NCBI GenBank assembly: GCA_001795165.1
Contig: MGNS01000040.1
Span: 4,126 to 13,474 of the forward strand
DNA: 9,349 bases
Reading direction: 5' to 3'
Source: Chloroflexi bacterium RBG_16_57_11
GTDB lineage: Bacteria; Chloroflexota; Anaerolineae; Anaerolineales; UBA4823
Both the position numbers and the translations under genes were made by a program. The notes under the pieces were generated by a model, which ran no database searches, was not told the origin of the DNA, and worked only from the letters and a program-made list of their open reading frames with translations. Shown here piece after piece: positions 1 to 6,657 of this stretch. Position 1 is the first letter of the stretch. Every line of letters starts with the position of its first letter.

Positions 1-998
1 CGGTTTTTATCTGCGGGCATCCCAAGGCCGGCACCAGCCTGCTGCGGGCCGTCTTCGACTCGCATCCCCAGTTGATCGTCTACCCGGAAGAGACGGTCTT
101 CTTCCGGCGCTTTCTGCCGCGCGCGGCCGGGCTGGATCTGAAAGGCCAGTTGGCCTTGGCGGACGAGGCCCTGATCCATATCTTTCAGTGGCGCCGCGAG
201 CATCCGGTGCCGAGCCAGGCCGGTTTTCCGGACCGGGATTATTCTGAGATCCCCTACGAGCAGGTGCGCCAGGCAATGCGAGACCTGGTGGAAGAACGCT
301 GCCTGCATCCCGGCGATGTACTCAGCGCGGCTGTCCTGGCCTATGGGCAGGTGAGTGGGTTGGCCACCCCGGCCACCCGCCGCTGGGTGGAGAAATCGCC
401 CTATAACGAATATTACGCGGCCCAGATTTTCGCCTGGTGGCCCGAAGCGCGTTGTGTTCACATCCTGCGCGATCCACGGGATAATTATGTATCCTACCGT
501 CGCAAGCACCCCGACTGGCAGCCGGAGTTCTTCGCCCTCAACTGGCGGCGCTCAACTCGCGCCGGAATGGAAAATATACAGCGTTTCGGCGCGGAATGCT
601 ACCTCATCCTGCGCTACGAGGACCTGGTCCAATCGGCTGAAGCCACCTTGCGCCAGCTCACCGACTTCTTGCACATCGACTGGGACACATCCCTGGCGGC
701 GCCGACCCGGGCCGGCGCTCAGTGGGCGGGCAATTCGATGTTCTCCGATCGATTCCGGGGCATCAGCGCTGCGCCGGTAGCCCGCTGGCGTGCGGAGCTC
801 TCGTCGCAAGAGGCGGCTGTGATTGAGTATATGGCTCGGTCGCCGATGGAGCAATTTCAATACGCTCGAGACATCCACGGTGCAGCGGCGCTGGTTGCCC
901 GCGGTCGCTCCCTGGTCTGGCCGCTGCGCCGCCGGCTCCCCCGGTTGAAGCGTCCCGCCCCTACGCTTGATCACGCTGATGACCGCTCGGATGAGTGA
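1..998 (+). CDS. PAPS-dependent sulfotransferase, 5'-truncated
   Basis: The reading frame is already open at the window edge (first full codon at base 3), so the true start lies upstream. The TTG at 72 is internal, because the frame before it encodes the conserved 5'-phosphosulfate-binding loop GHPKAGTS (visible residues 5-12). Other family marks are WVEKSP (128-133), the 3'-phosphate-binding segment RDPRDNYVS (156-164) and RYEDL (204-208). Of the protein, 331 residues are visible; since the loop normally sits near the N-terminus, probably little is missing. The family moves the sulfuryl group from PAPS to a hydroxyl or amine of a carbohydrate, lipid or protein; the acceptor here cannot be read from sequence. 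The Arg/Pro-rich C-terminal tail (about 300-331) looks disordered or basic. A second sulfotransferase starts 31 bp downstream and a PAPS-synthesising enzyme lies about 2 kb further on, which supports a working sulfation pathway. No signal peptide can be judged. Confidence 0.9.
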   Translation, partial: VFICGHPKAGTSLLRAVFDSHPQLIVYPEETVFFRRFLPRAAGLDLKGQLALADEALIHIFQWRREHPVPSQAGFPDRDYSEIPYEQVRQAMRDLVEERCLHPGDVLSAAVLAYGQVSGLATPATRRWVEKSPYNEYYAAQIFAWWPEARCVHILRDPRDNYVSYRRKHPDWQPEFFALNWRRSTRAGMENIQRFGAECYLILRYEDLVQSAEATLRQLTDFLHIDWDTSLAAPTRAGAQWAGNSMFSDRFRGISAAPVARWRAELSSQEAAVIEYMARSPMEQFQYARDIHGAAALVARGRSLVWPLRRRLPRLKRPAPTLDHADDRSDE

Positions 999-1029
999 GT
1001 GACGCTTTGATGGTCCTACAGAGAACTTT

Positions 1030-2064
1030 ATGCCATATCCTGTGAGACAAAGGATTCCACTGGCCCTGCGCCTCCTGCGCCGTGGCGAGCTACCCAGGGC
1101 CGACCGCCGGGAAGTGCCGTCAATCACCCTGGAGGAGGTTGCTGAAGCCAGGACTTTCTTCCCGCTGGAAAAGTTCTTTATCTTCGGTCATGCTCGCTCG
1201 GGGACGACCATGCTGACCCGCCTGATCCGCCTGCATCCTGAGGTGCACTGCAACTATCAGGCGCATTTCTTCACGCGCCCTCCGTTGCTCGAGGGCTTGG
1301 TCGCCGGGCCTGAGGTTGGCGAGTGGCTGAAGCGTGGCAGCAACCGTTGGAACCACGGCCGGGATTTATCGCCGGTGCTGTTGCGCGCCGTGGCGGATTA
1401 CATCCTCGAGCGGGAGGCGCGCCTGGAGGGGAAGCGCATCGTTGGCGATAAGAGCCCCAGCAGCCTGCTGGATGGCGAGGCGGTGCGCCTGATGCACAAG
1501 GTGTATCCCGACGGCTATCTGGTCTATATCGTCCGTGACGGGCGCGACACCGCAGTCTCTCACCGCTTTCAAACCTTCATCGAGTTCCCTGAACGGCTCT
1601 CGAAGGAAGATCAGCGTATTCGCCTCCAGTTTGTGCGCGAGCCGGGACCTTTCTTATCCGGCGAGCGGTCCATCTTCACCCAGGACGGCATCACCCGCGC
1701 GGCCCAGGGCTGGGTCCGCAATGTTACCCAAACAGACCAGCAGGGCCGGGCGCTGTTTGGTGAGCGATATCTTTCCCTGCGCTATGAAGACCTGCTCCAG
1801 CAACCCTGGGAGCAGATGCGCCGCGTTTGGGATTTTCTGGACGCCAGCCCGCCTGACGAGGAACTTCGCCAGGCATTGGTCGCCGAGATGGCCCACAACC
1901 CGGATGCCGAATGGCAACAACAAAAAGCTCAAGACATCGCCCAGGCCCTGCAAAAAGGCAGGCAGGGCACCTGGCTCGAGCTGTTCACCGCCCGCGACCG
2001 CCAGGTTTTTCGCCGGATCGCCGATCAAACGCTACTCGCCTGGGGGTATCAGGCCACGCCGTGA
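1030..2064 (+). CDS. PAPS-dependent sulfotransferase
   Basis: This 344-residue protein has the full sulfotransferase signature: the 5'-phosphosulfate loop FGHARSGTT (52-60) after a hydrophobic strand, GDKSP (139-143), the 3'-phosphate segment VRDGRDTAVS (168-177) and RYEDL (251-255). The C-terminal WLELFTARD..F..IADQTLLAWGY pattern resembles the end of other Sulfotransfer_1/3-family proteins. About 48 residues precede the loop, so the N-terminus is complete, with no evident signal peptide or membrane segment; a cytoplasmic or membrane-peripheral enzyme is likely. It differs clearly from the upstream sulfotransferase (HARSGTT versus HPKAGTS, RDGRD versus RDPRD, different lengths of the middle region), so it is not a recent tandem duplicate and may use another acceptor. 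ATG 1030 is chosen as the first start in the frame that keeps the whole domain; no good Shine-Dalgarno sequence precedes it. The stop overlaps the next gene's start. Confidence 0.92.
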   Translation: MPYPVRQRIPLALRLLRRGELPRADRREVPSITLEEVAEARTFFPLEKFFIFGHARSGTTMLTRLIRLHPEVHCNYQAHFFTRPPLLEGLVAGPEVGEWLKRGSNRWNHGRDLSPVLLRAVADYILEREARLEGKRIVGDKSPSSLLDGEAVRLMHKVYPDGYLVYIVRDGRDTAVSHRFQTFIEFPERLSKEDQRIRLQFVREPGPFLSGERSIFTQDGITRAAQGWVRNVTQTDQQGRALFGERYLSLRYEDLLQQPWEQMRRVWDFLDASPPDEELRQALVAEMAHNPDAEWQQQKAQDIAQALQKGRQGTWLELFTARDRQVFRRIADQTLLAWGYQATP

Positions 2065-3047
2065 AGATTCTCATCGCCGGTTTTGGCTCGATAGGTCGCC
2101 GTCACTTTCAAAACCTGCTGGCGCTCGGCGAGCAGGACATCTTGTTCTACCGTTCCGGGCGCAGCACGCTCGCGGCGGACGAGCTGAAGGGGTATGTGGT
2201 GGAGACCGATCTGCAGGCAGCACTATCTCATCGTCCGCAGGCCGTGATCGTCGCCAACCCGACCGCGCTGCACCTGGAAGTCGCCATCCCTGCTGCCGAG
2301 GCGGGCTGTAGCCTGTTCCTGGAGAAACCGGTATCGCATTCCCTGGAGAGGCTGCCGGCGTTGGAAGCCGCGATCAATCGCAGCGGGTCGAAGGTCCTAG
2401 TCGGTTACCAGTTTCGTTTTCACCCCGGCCTGCGCCAGGTGAAGCGGCTGGTCGAAGAGGAGGCGATCGGCCGCCTGGTCTCCGCGCATGCTCATTGGGG
2501 TGAATATCTACCAGGATGGCATCCCTGGGAAGATTTCCGCCAGGGATACAGCGCCCGGCGTGACCTGGGCGGTGGGGTGGTTCTGACCCTGTGCCACCCG
2601 CTGGATTACCTGCGCTGGCTGTTCGGCGAGGTGGCCGCATTATGGGCGTTCACCGGTCGCTTGAGCGATTTTGGGCTGAGCGTTGAGGACACCGCCGAGA
2701 TCGGCCTGCGCTTTGCCAGCGGTGGGTTGGGTAGCCTGCACCTGGATTACTGCCAGCGCCCACCAACGCACTATCTGGAGGTCATCGGGACGCGTGGTTC
2801 TCTCCGCTGGGATAACGCTGACGGCGCGGTAAATTTGTATCGCCTCGGGCAGGAAGGATGGAGCCATTTCCCCGCCCTACTGGGTTTCGAGCGTAACACA
2901 CTGTTCCTCGACCAGATGCGCCATTTTCTGACTGTGGCTCGGGGTGATAAGCTCCCCCTGTGCACCCTGGAGGATGGCATCCAGGGGCTGAGGTTGGCCT
3001 TGGCGGTGCACAGATCGGCATCCCAAGGCAAGCGTGTTGATCTTTGA
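2061..3047 (+). CDS. Gfo/Idh/MocA-family NAD(P)-dependent oxidoreductase
   Basis: The 328-residue protein begins with a Rossmann nucleotide-binding motif, GFGSIG (7-12). It carries the family's catalytic EKP (88-90) with following VSHS, and the second-domain signature DLGGGVVLTLCHPLDYL (168-184), where H179 and D182 fall at the usual catalytic HxxxD-like position. The length is typical. The family oxidises or reduces hydroxyl/keto groups of sugars, sugar nucleotides or inositols; members occur in nonulosonate and other surface-sugar loci, but the substrate is not readable here. Start choice: GTG 2061 puts the Rossmann glycine loop at residue 7, as usual, and overlaps the upstream TGA by 4 bp (GTGA), indicating translational coupling. 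The frame extends further upstream to an ATG at 1911, but that stretch lies inside the sulfotransferase gene and looks non-coding in this frame. The gene may modify the same glycan as its neighbours or supply a sugar precursor. Confidence 0.9.
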   Translation: MKILIAGFGSIGRRHFQNLLALGEQDILFYRSGRSTLAADELKGYVVETDLQAALSHRPQAVIVANPTALHLEVAIPAAEAGCSLFLEKPVSHSLERLPALEAAINRSGSKVLVGYQFRFHPGLRQVKRLVEEEAIGRLVSAHAHWGEYLPGWHPWEDFRQGYSARRDLGGGVVLTLCHPLDYLRWLFGEVAALWAFTGRLSDFGLSVEDTAEIGLRFASGGLGSLHLDYCQRPPTHYLEVIGTRGSLRWDNADGAVNLYRLGQEGWSHFPALLGFERNTLFLDQMRHFLTVARGDKLPLCTLEDGIQGLRLALAVHRSASQGKRVDL

Positions 3048-3052
3048 AAAGC

Positions 3053-3061
3053 TGCTATAAT
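3053..3061 (+). promoter_or_regulatory. Extended -10 promoter for sat/cysC
   Basis: TGCTATAAT is a perfect extended -10 element (TGnTATAAT), with TATAAT at 3056-3061, just after the Gfo/Idh stop codon. No good -35 lies at 16-18 bp spacing (the bases there are near 3032-3039), which fits extended -10 promoters of the housekeeping sigma type. Transcription would begin near 3068, leaving a leader of about 45 nt that contains the ribosome binding site of the next gene. The promoter would let the PAPS-forming enzyme be transcribed apart from the upstream sulfotransferase genes. Confidence 0.6.
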
Positions 3062-3096
3062 AGCCGCTTGTGCTATCAATCGAACTTATTATCTTG

Positions 3097-3102
3097 AAGG
3101 AG
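3097..3102 (+). promoter_or_regulatory. Ribosome binding site of sat/cysC
   Basis: AAGGAG lies 11 nt before ATG 3114 and is one of the two clear Shine-Dalgarno sequences in the window. It fixes the start of the fused ATP sulfurylase/APS kinase. Confidence 0.75.
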
Positions 3103-3113
3103 ATTACCATTTC

Positions 3114-4895
3114 ATGCCTCAGAAGTCTAAAGATGAAAATTTGATCAGCCCCTATGGTGGGAAGCTGGTCAACCTGGTCTCTGTCGGCGAAGAGCGCCAG
3201 GAACTGTTAGCCCGGGCGATCAAGCTGCCTTCGGTGCAGATCTCGGGGCGCTCTTTATGCGACCTTGAGCTCCTGGCGACGGGCGCCTTTTCGCCGCTGG
3301 ACCGGTTCATGGGGAAAGCCGACTACGAGCGCGTGCTCACCGAGATGCGCTTGAGCAGCGGTGTGCTCTTCCCGATCCCGGTTGCATTGCCGATCGACGA
3401 AAGCGCCATGCCCACCTGGGGGGAGGCGATCACCCTGAACGATGCTCGCAACAACACCCTGGCGATCATGCAGATCGCAGAGGTGTACCACTATGACCCG
3501 CAGCGGGAGGCGCGCCTGGTGTTGGGCACCACCGATCCTAAACACCCGCTGGTCTCTGAGATGGTGCGCTGGGGGAAGGTGTATGTCTCTGGTTCCCTGA
3601 AAGTGATCAACCTGCCGATTTACCATGATTTTCTTGAGCTGCGCCGCACACCGGCTGAGGTGCGTTTCCTCCTGGAGCAGTTGGGCCATGCCAACGTGGT
3701 GGCATTCCAGACGCGCAACCCCATGCATCGCATCCATGAAGAGCTGACCAAGCGGGCGGCGGAGGAAATCGGCGGCAGCCTGCTGATCCACCCGGTGGTA
3801 GGGCTGACGCGGCCCGGCGACGTGGACCACTACACCCGCGTGCGCGTCTACCGCTCCCTGGCAGAAAACTACTACGATCAGCAGAGCACGTTGCTCAGCC
3901 TTTTCCCGCTTGCCATGCGCATGGCCGGCCCGCGTGAAGCCCTGTGGCATGCCGTCATCCGCCGCAATTACGGCGCCAACCACCTGATCATCGGGCGCGA
4001 TCACGCCGGGCCCGGCAACGACAGCCAGGGCAAGCCGTTCTATGGGCCATATGAGGCGCAATTGATGCTGGCGCAGTATTCAGACGAAGTCGGGGTTAAG
4101 CCGATCGAGTTCAAAGAGCTGGTTTATCTGGCGGACCAAGACCGCTATGAAGAAGTCACTCAGGTGCCTGAGGGAGCGCGCGTCTTCAATATCTCCGGGA
4201 CCCAGGTACGCGAAGATTACCTGGCGAAAGGTAAGCTCCTGCCCGAGTGGTTCACCCGCAAAGAGACGGCCGAAATTTTGCAACAGATGTACCCCCCGCG
4301 CCACAAGCAGGGCATCTGCATCTGGTTCACCGGCCTGAGTGGCTCGGGCAAATCGACCACCGCTGAAGTTCTGACCTCGCTGCTGCTCGAGCGCGGCCGC
4401 CAGGTCACCCTCCTGGATGGTGACGTGGTGCGCACGCATCTCTCAAAAGGCTTGGGTTTCTCCCGCGAAGACCGTGACACCAACATCCTGCGCATTGGCT
4501 TTGTTGCCGGTGAGATTGCGCGCCATGGCGGCACGGTAATCTGTGCCGCGATCAGCCCCTACCGCGCCACCCGCAACGAAGTGCGTAAGATGGTGGGCGA
4601 GAACTTCACAGAAGTGTTTGTGGACACTCCGATCGAGGTCTGCGAAGAGCGCGATGTCAAAGGCCTGTATGCCCGCGCCCGCCGCGGCCAGATTACTGGC
4701 TTTACCGGTGTGGACGACCCCTACGAAGAACCGGTTAACCCGGAAATCACCCTGGATACGGTCAGCGCTGATCCCGGGATGAACGCGCGCAAGATCGTCA
4801 GCTTCCTTGAAGAGCGCGGCCTGTTGTTGCAGGTAAACAATAAGAACGGCGGCGAGGCGACGGAAGCCTTACAACCCGCTGCTGCAACTGCTTAG
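3114..4895 (+). CDS. sat/cysC: Bifunctional sulfate adenylyltransferase / adenylylsulfate kinase
   Basis: This 593-residue fusion makes PAPS from sulfate and ATP in two steps. The N-terminal part (about 1-395) is ATP sulfurylase: QTRNPMHRIHEE (199-210) with the HxxH pair H205/H208, GRDHAGPG (294-301), and ISGTQVRE (360-367). The C-terminal part (about 398-575) is APS kinase: P-loop GLSGSGKS (407-414), LDGDVVR (434-440), ISPYRATR (480-487) and KGLYARAR (516-523). All key residues are present in both halves, so both activities are expected; the kinase half is not a degenerate regulatory domain as in some fungal enzymes. The Sat-then-CysC order is the bacterial/fungal one, opposite to animal PAPS synthases. 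The last 20 residues are a low-complexity Ala/Asn/Glu-rich tail. It has its own promoter motif and ribosome binding site. Two sulfotransferases upstream and no visible PAPS reductase or sulfite reductase suggest a role in sulfation rather than assimilation, though assimilation cannot be excluded. Confidence 0.97.
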   Translation: MPQKSKDENLISPYGGKLVNLVSVGEERQELLARAIKLPSVQISGRSLCDLELLATGAFSPLDRFMGKADYERVLTEMRLSSGVLFPIPVALPIDESAMPTWGEAITLNDARNNTLAIMQIAEVYHYDPQREARLVLGTTDPKHPLVSEMVRWGKVYVSGSLKVINLPIYHDFLELRRTPAEVRFLLEQLGHANVVAFQTRNPMHRIHEELTKRAAEEIGGSLLIHPVVGLTRPGDVDHYTRVRVYRSLAENYYDQQSTLLSLFPLAMRMAGPREALWHAVIRRNYGANHLIIGRDHAGPGNDSQGKPFYGPYEAQLMLAQYSDEVGVKPIEFKELVYLADQDRYEEVTQVPEGARVFNISGTQVREDYLAKGKLLPEWFTRKETAEILQQMYPPRHKQGICIWFTGLSGSGKSTTAEVLTSLLLERGRQVTLLDGDVVRTHLSKGLGFSREDRDTNILRIGFVAGEIARHGGTVICAAISPYRATRNEVRKMVGENFTEVFVDTPIEVCEERDVKGLYARARRGQITGFTGVDDPYEEPVNPEITLDTVSADPGMNARKIVSFLEERGLLLQVNNKNGGEATEALQPAAATA

Positions 4896-4926
4896 CCTGC
4901 TCGTTCGACGCATCACCTCTTATATA

Positions 4927-4970
4927 TGACCGGCCCGTCGGCGGATAAGCCCGCTGCCGGGCCTGGGTCA
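4927..4970 (+). terminator. Strong GC-rich stem-loop, possible terminator or processing site
   Basis: In the 134-bp gap after sat/cysC, bases 4932-4944 pair with 4951-4963 around the 6-nt loop ATAAGC: 11 Watson-Crick pairs, one G-U and one T/C mismatch. An outer TGACC (4927-4931) pairs with GGTCA (4966-4970) across a 2-nt bulge, giving a stem of about 18 positions. No T-run follows (next bases CTGCCAGGGA), so it is not a canonical intrinsic terminator. It could end or attenuate transcription of sat/cysC, protect its 3' end, or be a folded leader element for the SDR gene. Apart from this structure I see nothing firm in the gap. Confidence 0.4.
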
Positions 4971-5029
4971 CTGCCAGGGAGCTAGCGTCTGGTTGTTACA
5001 GCGCAGAGTTCCCAAATGGTTGTTCCCCG

Positions 5030-5881
5030 ATGACTGATCCTTCTGAGCGCTCTCCGCTTGATTTGTTCAGACTTACCGGTCGAACTGCGCTGGTCACCGG
5101 CGGCGCAGGGTTGCTTGGCGCGCAGTTCTGCCGTACAATGGCTCAGGCGGGCGCACAGGTGGTAATTGCAGATGTCAATCTCCTGGCGGGTGAAGCGCTG
5201 GCTGGCTCACTGTCCTTCGAGGGCTTCCCGGTAATTGCGGTGCAAGCCGATGTGACCGATCCTGGTTCTGTCCAGAATATGGTGGCCGTAGCGCTCGAAG
5301 CATTCGGCCGGTTGGACATCCTGGTCAACAGCGCAGCCCTGGACCCGAAGTTTGACCCGCGGCAAGACGACAACGAGTTTTCTCATCCTGGTTCAGGCGC
5401 ATTTGAGAGCTTCCCCCTGGTCGCCTGGGAGCAGGCCCTGTCGGTCAACCTGACCGGCGCGTTCCTGTGCTGCCAGGCTGGCGTCCGGCCCATGCTGGAG
5501 CAGGGTGGAGGCGTCATCGTCAACCTCTCGTCGATCTACGGCCTGGCCGGCCCGGATCAACGCATCTATCAGCAACCAGGCCAGGCGCCGAGGTACAAGC
5601 CGGTTTACTACTCGGTGACCAAAGCCGGCATCTTAGGATTGACACGCTACCTGGCGACGTATTATGCCGGGCAGAATATCCGCGTGAACGCCCTCACCCC
5701 CGGTGGTGTGTATAACGGTCATGCGGAGGCTTTTGTCCAGGCATACTCCGCCCGGGCCGTGCTCGGTCGCATGGCGGATGTGGATGAAATGAACGGCGCA
5801 CTGCTCTTCCTGGCCTCAGACGCCTCGGCGTACATGACCGGGGCTAACCTGATCGTAGACGGCGGCTGGCTGGCCTGGTAA
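5030..5881 (+). CDS. Short-chain dehydrogenase/reductase of a nonulosonate gene set
   Basis: The 283-residue protein is a classical-type SDR: cofactor loop TGGAGLLG (23-30), a D-x-N after the second strand (D48) suggesting NAD preference, VNSAA (99-103, where NNAG is usual), N140, NLSSIYG (165-171), YSVTK with catalytic Y194 and K198, and NALTPGG (220-226). The Ser-Tyr distance is about 26 residues instead of about 13, because a stretch around PDQRIYQQPG is inserted; related SDRs in polysaccharide and flagellar-glycan loci (PtmA-like) share this form, from memory. Three bases separate it from the CMP-transferase gene, so the two are almost surely co-translated and work in one pathway. The substrate is unknown; an acyl- or amino-sugar, or the keto acid itself, is possible. 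Start: ATG 5030 is the only reasonable start before the conserved TGRTALVTGG, yet no Shine-Dalgarno precedes it. SDR family call is sure, role less so. Confidence 0.9.
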   Translation: MTDPSERSPLDLFRLTGRTALVTGGAGLLGAQFCRTMAQAGAQVVIADVNLLAGEALAGSLSFEGFPVIAVQADVTDPGSVQNMVAVALEAFGRLDILVNSAALDPKFDPRQDDNEFSHPGSGAFESFPLVAWEQALSVNLTGAFLCCQAGVRPMLEQGGGVIVNLSSIYGLAGPDQRIYQQPGQAPRYKPVYYSVTKAGILGLTRYLATYYAGQNIRVNALTPGGVYNGHAEAFVQAYSARAVLGRMADVDEMNGALLFLASDASAYMTGANLIVDGGWLAW

Positions 5882-5884
5882 AAG

Positions 5885-6637
5885 ATGGAGATTTTGGCCC
5901 TCATCCAGGCGCGCGGCGGCTCGAAGAGCATCCCGCGTAAAAATATCCGGCTTTTTGCAGGCCATCCGTTGATTGCGTATAGCATTGCTGCCGGGCTGGC
6001 TTCGGAGCTGGTCTCGCGCGTGATCGTATCCACGGACGATGAGGAGATCGCCGCCATCGCCCGAGGCTACGGCGCACAGACTCCTTTCATGCGCCCGGTA
6101 GAGCTTTCGCAGGACGACACCGCCGACTTGCCCGTCTTCCAGCACGCCCTGGAGTGGCTGGCTGAGAACGAAGGTCGTTCGCCCGAGATCGTCGTTCAGC
6201 TTCGCCCTACCTCTCCCTTCCGCCGTCTCAGCCACATCGATCAGGCGATCTCTCGTCTGTTGGAACACCCGGAGGCCGACTCGGTGCGTACGGTATGCGT
6301 ACCCTTCCAGAACCCGTTCAAGATGTGGCGTATCGGTCCGGACGGGTTCATGCAGCCGCTGCTTGGCGCGCCGGTGCTCGGCGCTGAATACCCGGAGCCA
6401 TACAACATGCCGCGCCAGCTTTTACCCGAGGTGTTCTGGCAGACCGGTTATGTGGATGTCGTCTGGTCAGATACGATCTTGCACAAAGCATCGATGACTG
6501 GTGAGCGCATCCTTCCGCTGGTCATCGATCCCAGCGAATGGATCGATATCGACTCGCCCGACGACTGGCGCCGCGCCGAGCGCTTGCTGGAAAGCGGTGA
6601 GATCACCTTTGAGGATCTCGGTTTTCACTTTGGATAA
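5885..6637 (+). CDS. neuA: CMP-nonulosonate cytidylyltransferase (acylneuraminate cytidylyltransferase family)
   Basis: The 250-residue protein activates a 2-keto-3-deoxy sugar acid with CTP, giving the CMP-sugar used by glycosyltransferases, with release of pyrophosphate. It shows the family's N-terminal nucleotide-binding signature ARGGSKSIPRKN (9-20), STDDEEI (49-55), QLRPTSPFR (105-113) and the C-terminal IDIDSPDDW (220-228) resembling the metal-binding IDxPxD motif. The length matches single-domain NeuA/LegF/PtmB/PseF enzymes. Sequence alone does not tell whether the sugar is N-acetylneuraminate, legionaminate, pseudaminate or KDN-like; ARGGSK with IPRKN suits the NeuA/LegF side better than KdsB (KDO). 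It starts 3 bp after the SDR stop with no Shine-Dalgarno of its own, so translation is probably coupled, and it is followed after 20 bp by the NeuB-type synthase, which makes its substrate. Confidence 0.93.
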   Translation: MEILALIQARGGSKSIPRKNIRLFAGHPLIAYSIAAGLASELVSRVIVSTDDEEIAAIARGYGAQTPFMRPVELSQDDTADLPVFQHALEWLAENEGRSPEIVVQLRPTSPFRRLSHIDQAISRLLEHPEADSVRTVCVPFQNPFKMWRIGPDGFMQPLLGAPVLGAEYPEPYNMPRQLLPEVFWQTGYVDVVWSDTILHKASMTGERILPLVIDPSEWIDIDSPDDWRRAERLLESGEITFEDLGFHFG

Positions 6638-6643
6638 AGTAGC

Positions 6644-6648
6644 GGAGG
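6644..6648 (+). promoter_or_regulatory. Ribosome binding site of the NeuB fusion gene
   Basis: GGAGG lies 9 nt before ATG 6658, giving a strong Shine-Dalgarno match and fixing this start. It is placed in the 20-bp gap after neuA, with no sign of a promoter, so the three genes 5030-8571 read as one transcript. Confidence 0.75.
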
Positions 6649-6657
6649 TTAAGCGCT

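Noticed and set aside
72..74. TTG as the start of the first sulfotransferase
   Set aside because: The frame upstream encodes the essential GHPKAGTS PAPS-binding loop up to the window edge, so the gene is cut rather than starting here.
552..1127. Minus-strand open frame of 191 codons across the sulfotransferase junction
   Set aside because: It is opposite conserved sulfotransferase coding sequence, and its product is Arg/Ser-rich low-quality sequence without motifs.
1911..2060. Upstream extension of the Gfo/Idh frame to an ATG at 1911
   Set aside because: The extra 50 residues lie inside the sulfotransferase C-terminus and would move the Rossmann loop far from the N-terminus; GTG 2061 fits better.
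1535..2311. Forward open frame of 258 codons overlapping the second sulfotransferase and the Gfo/Idh gene
   Set aside because: It is out of frame with two well-supported genes, and the translation is Pro/Arg/Ser-rich with no family features.
3255..4061. Long open frame (268 codons) on the minus strand within sat/cysC
   Set aside because: It lies wholly opposite the strongly conserved ATP sulfurylase domain, has no recognisable motifs, and is the usual by-product of GC-rich codon use.
4919..4998. AT-rich TTATATATGA and TTGTTA as promoter elements for the SDR gene
   Set aside because: TATATA at 4921 has no fitting -35, and the stem-loop begins within the expected start region; TTGTTA at 4993 is followed at 17 bp by ATGGTT, a poor -10.
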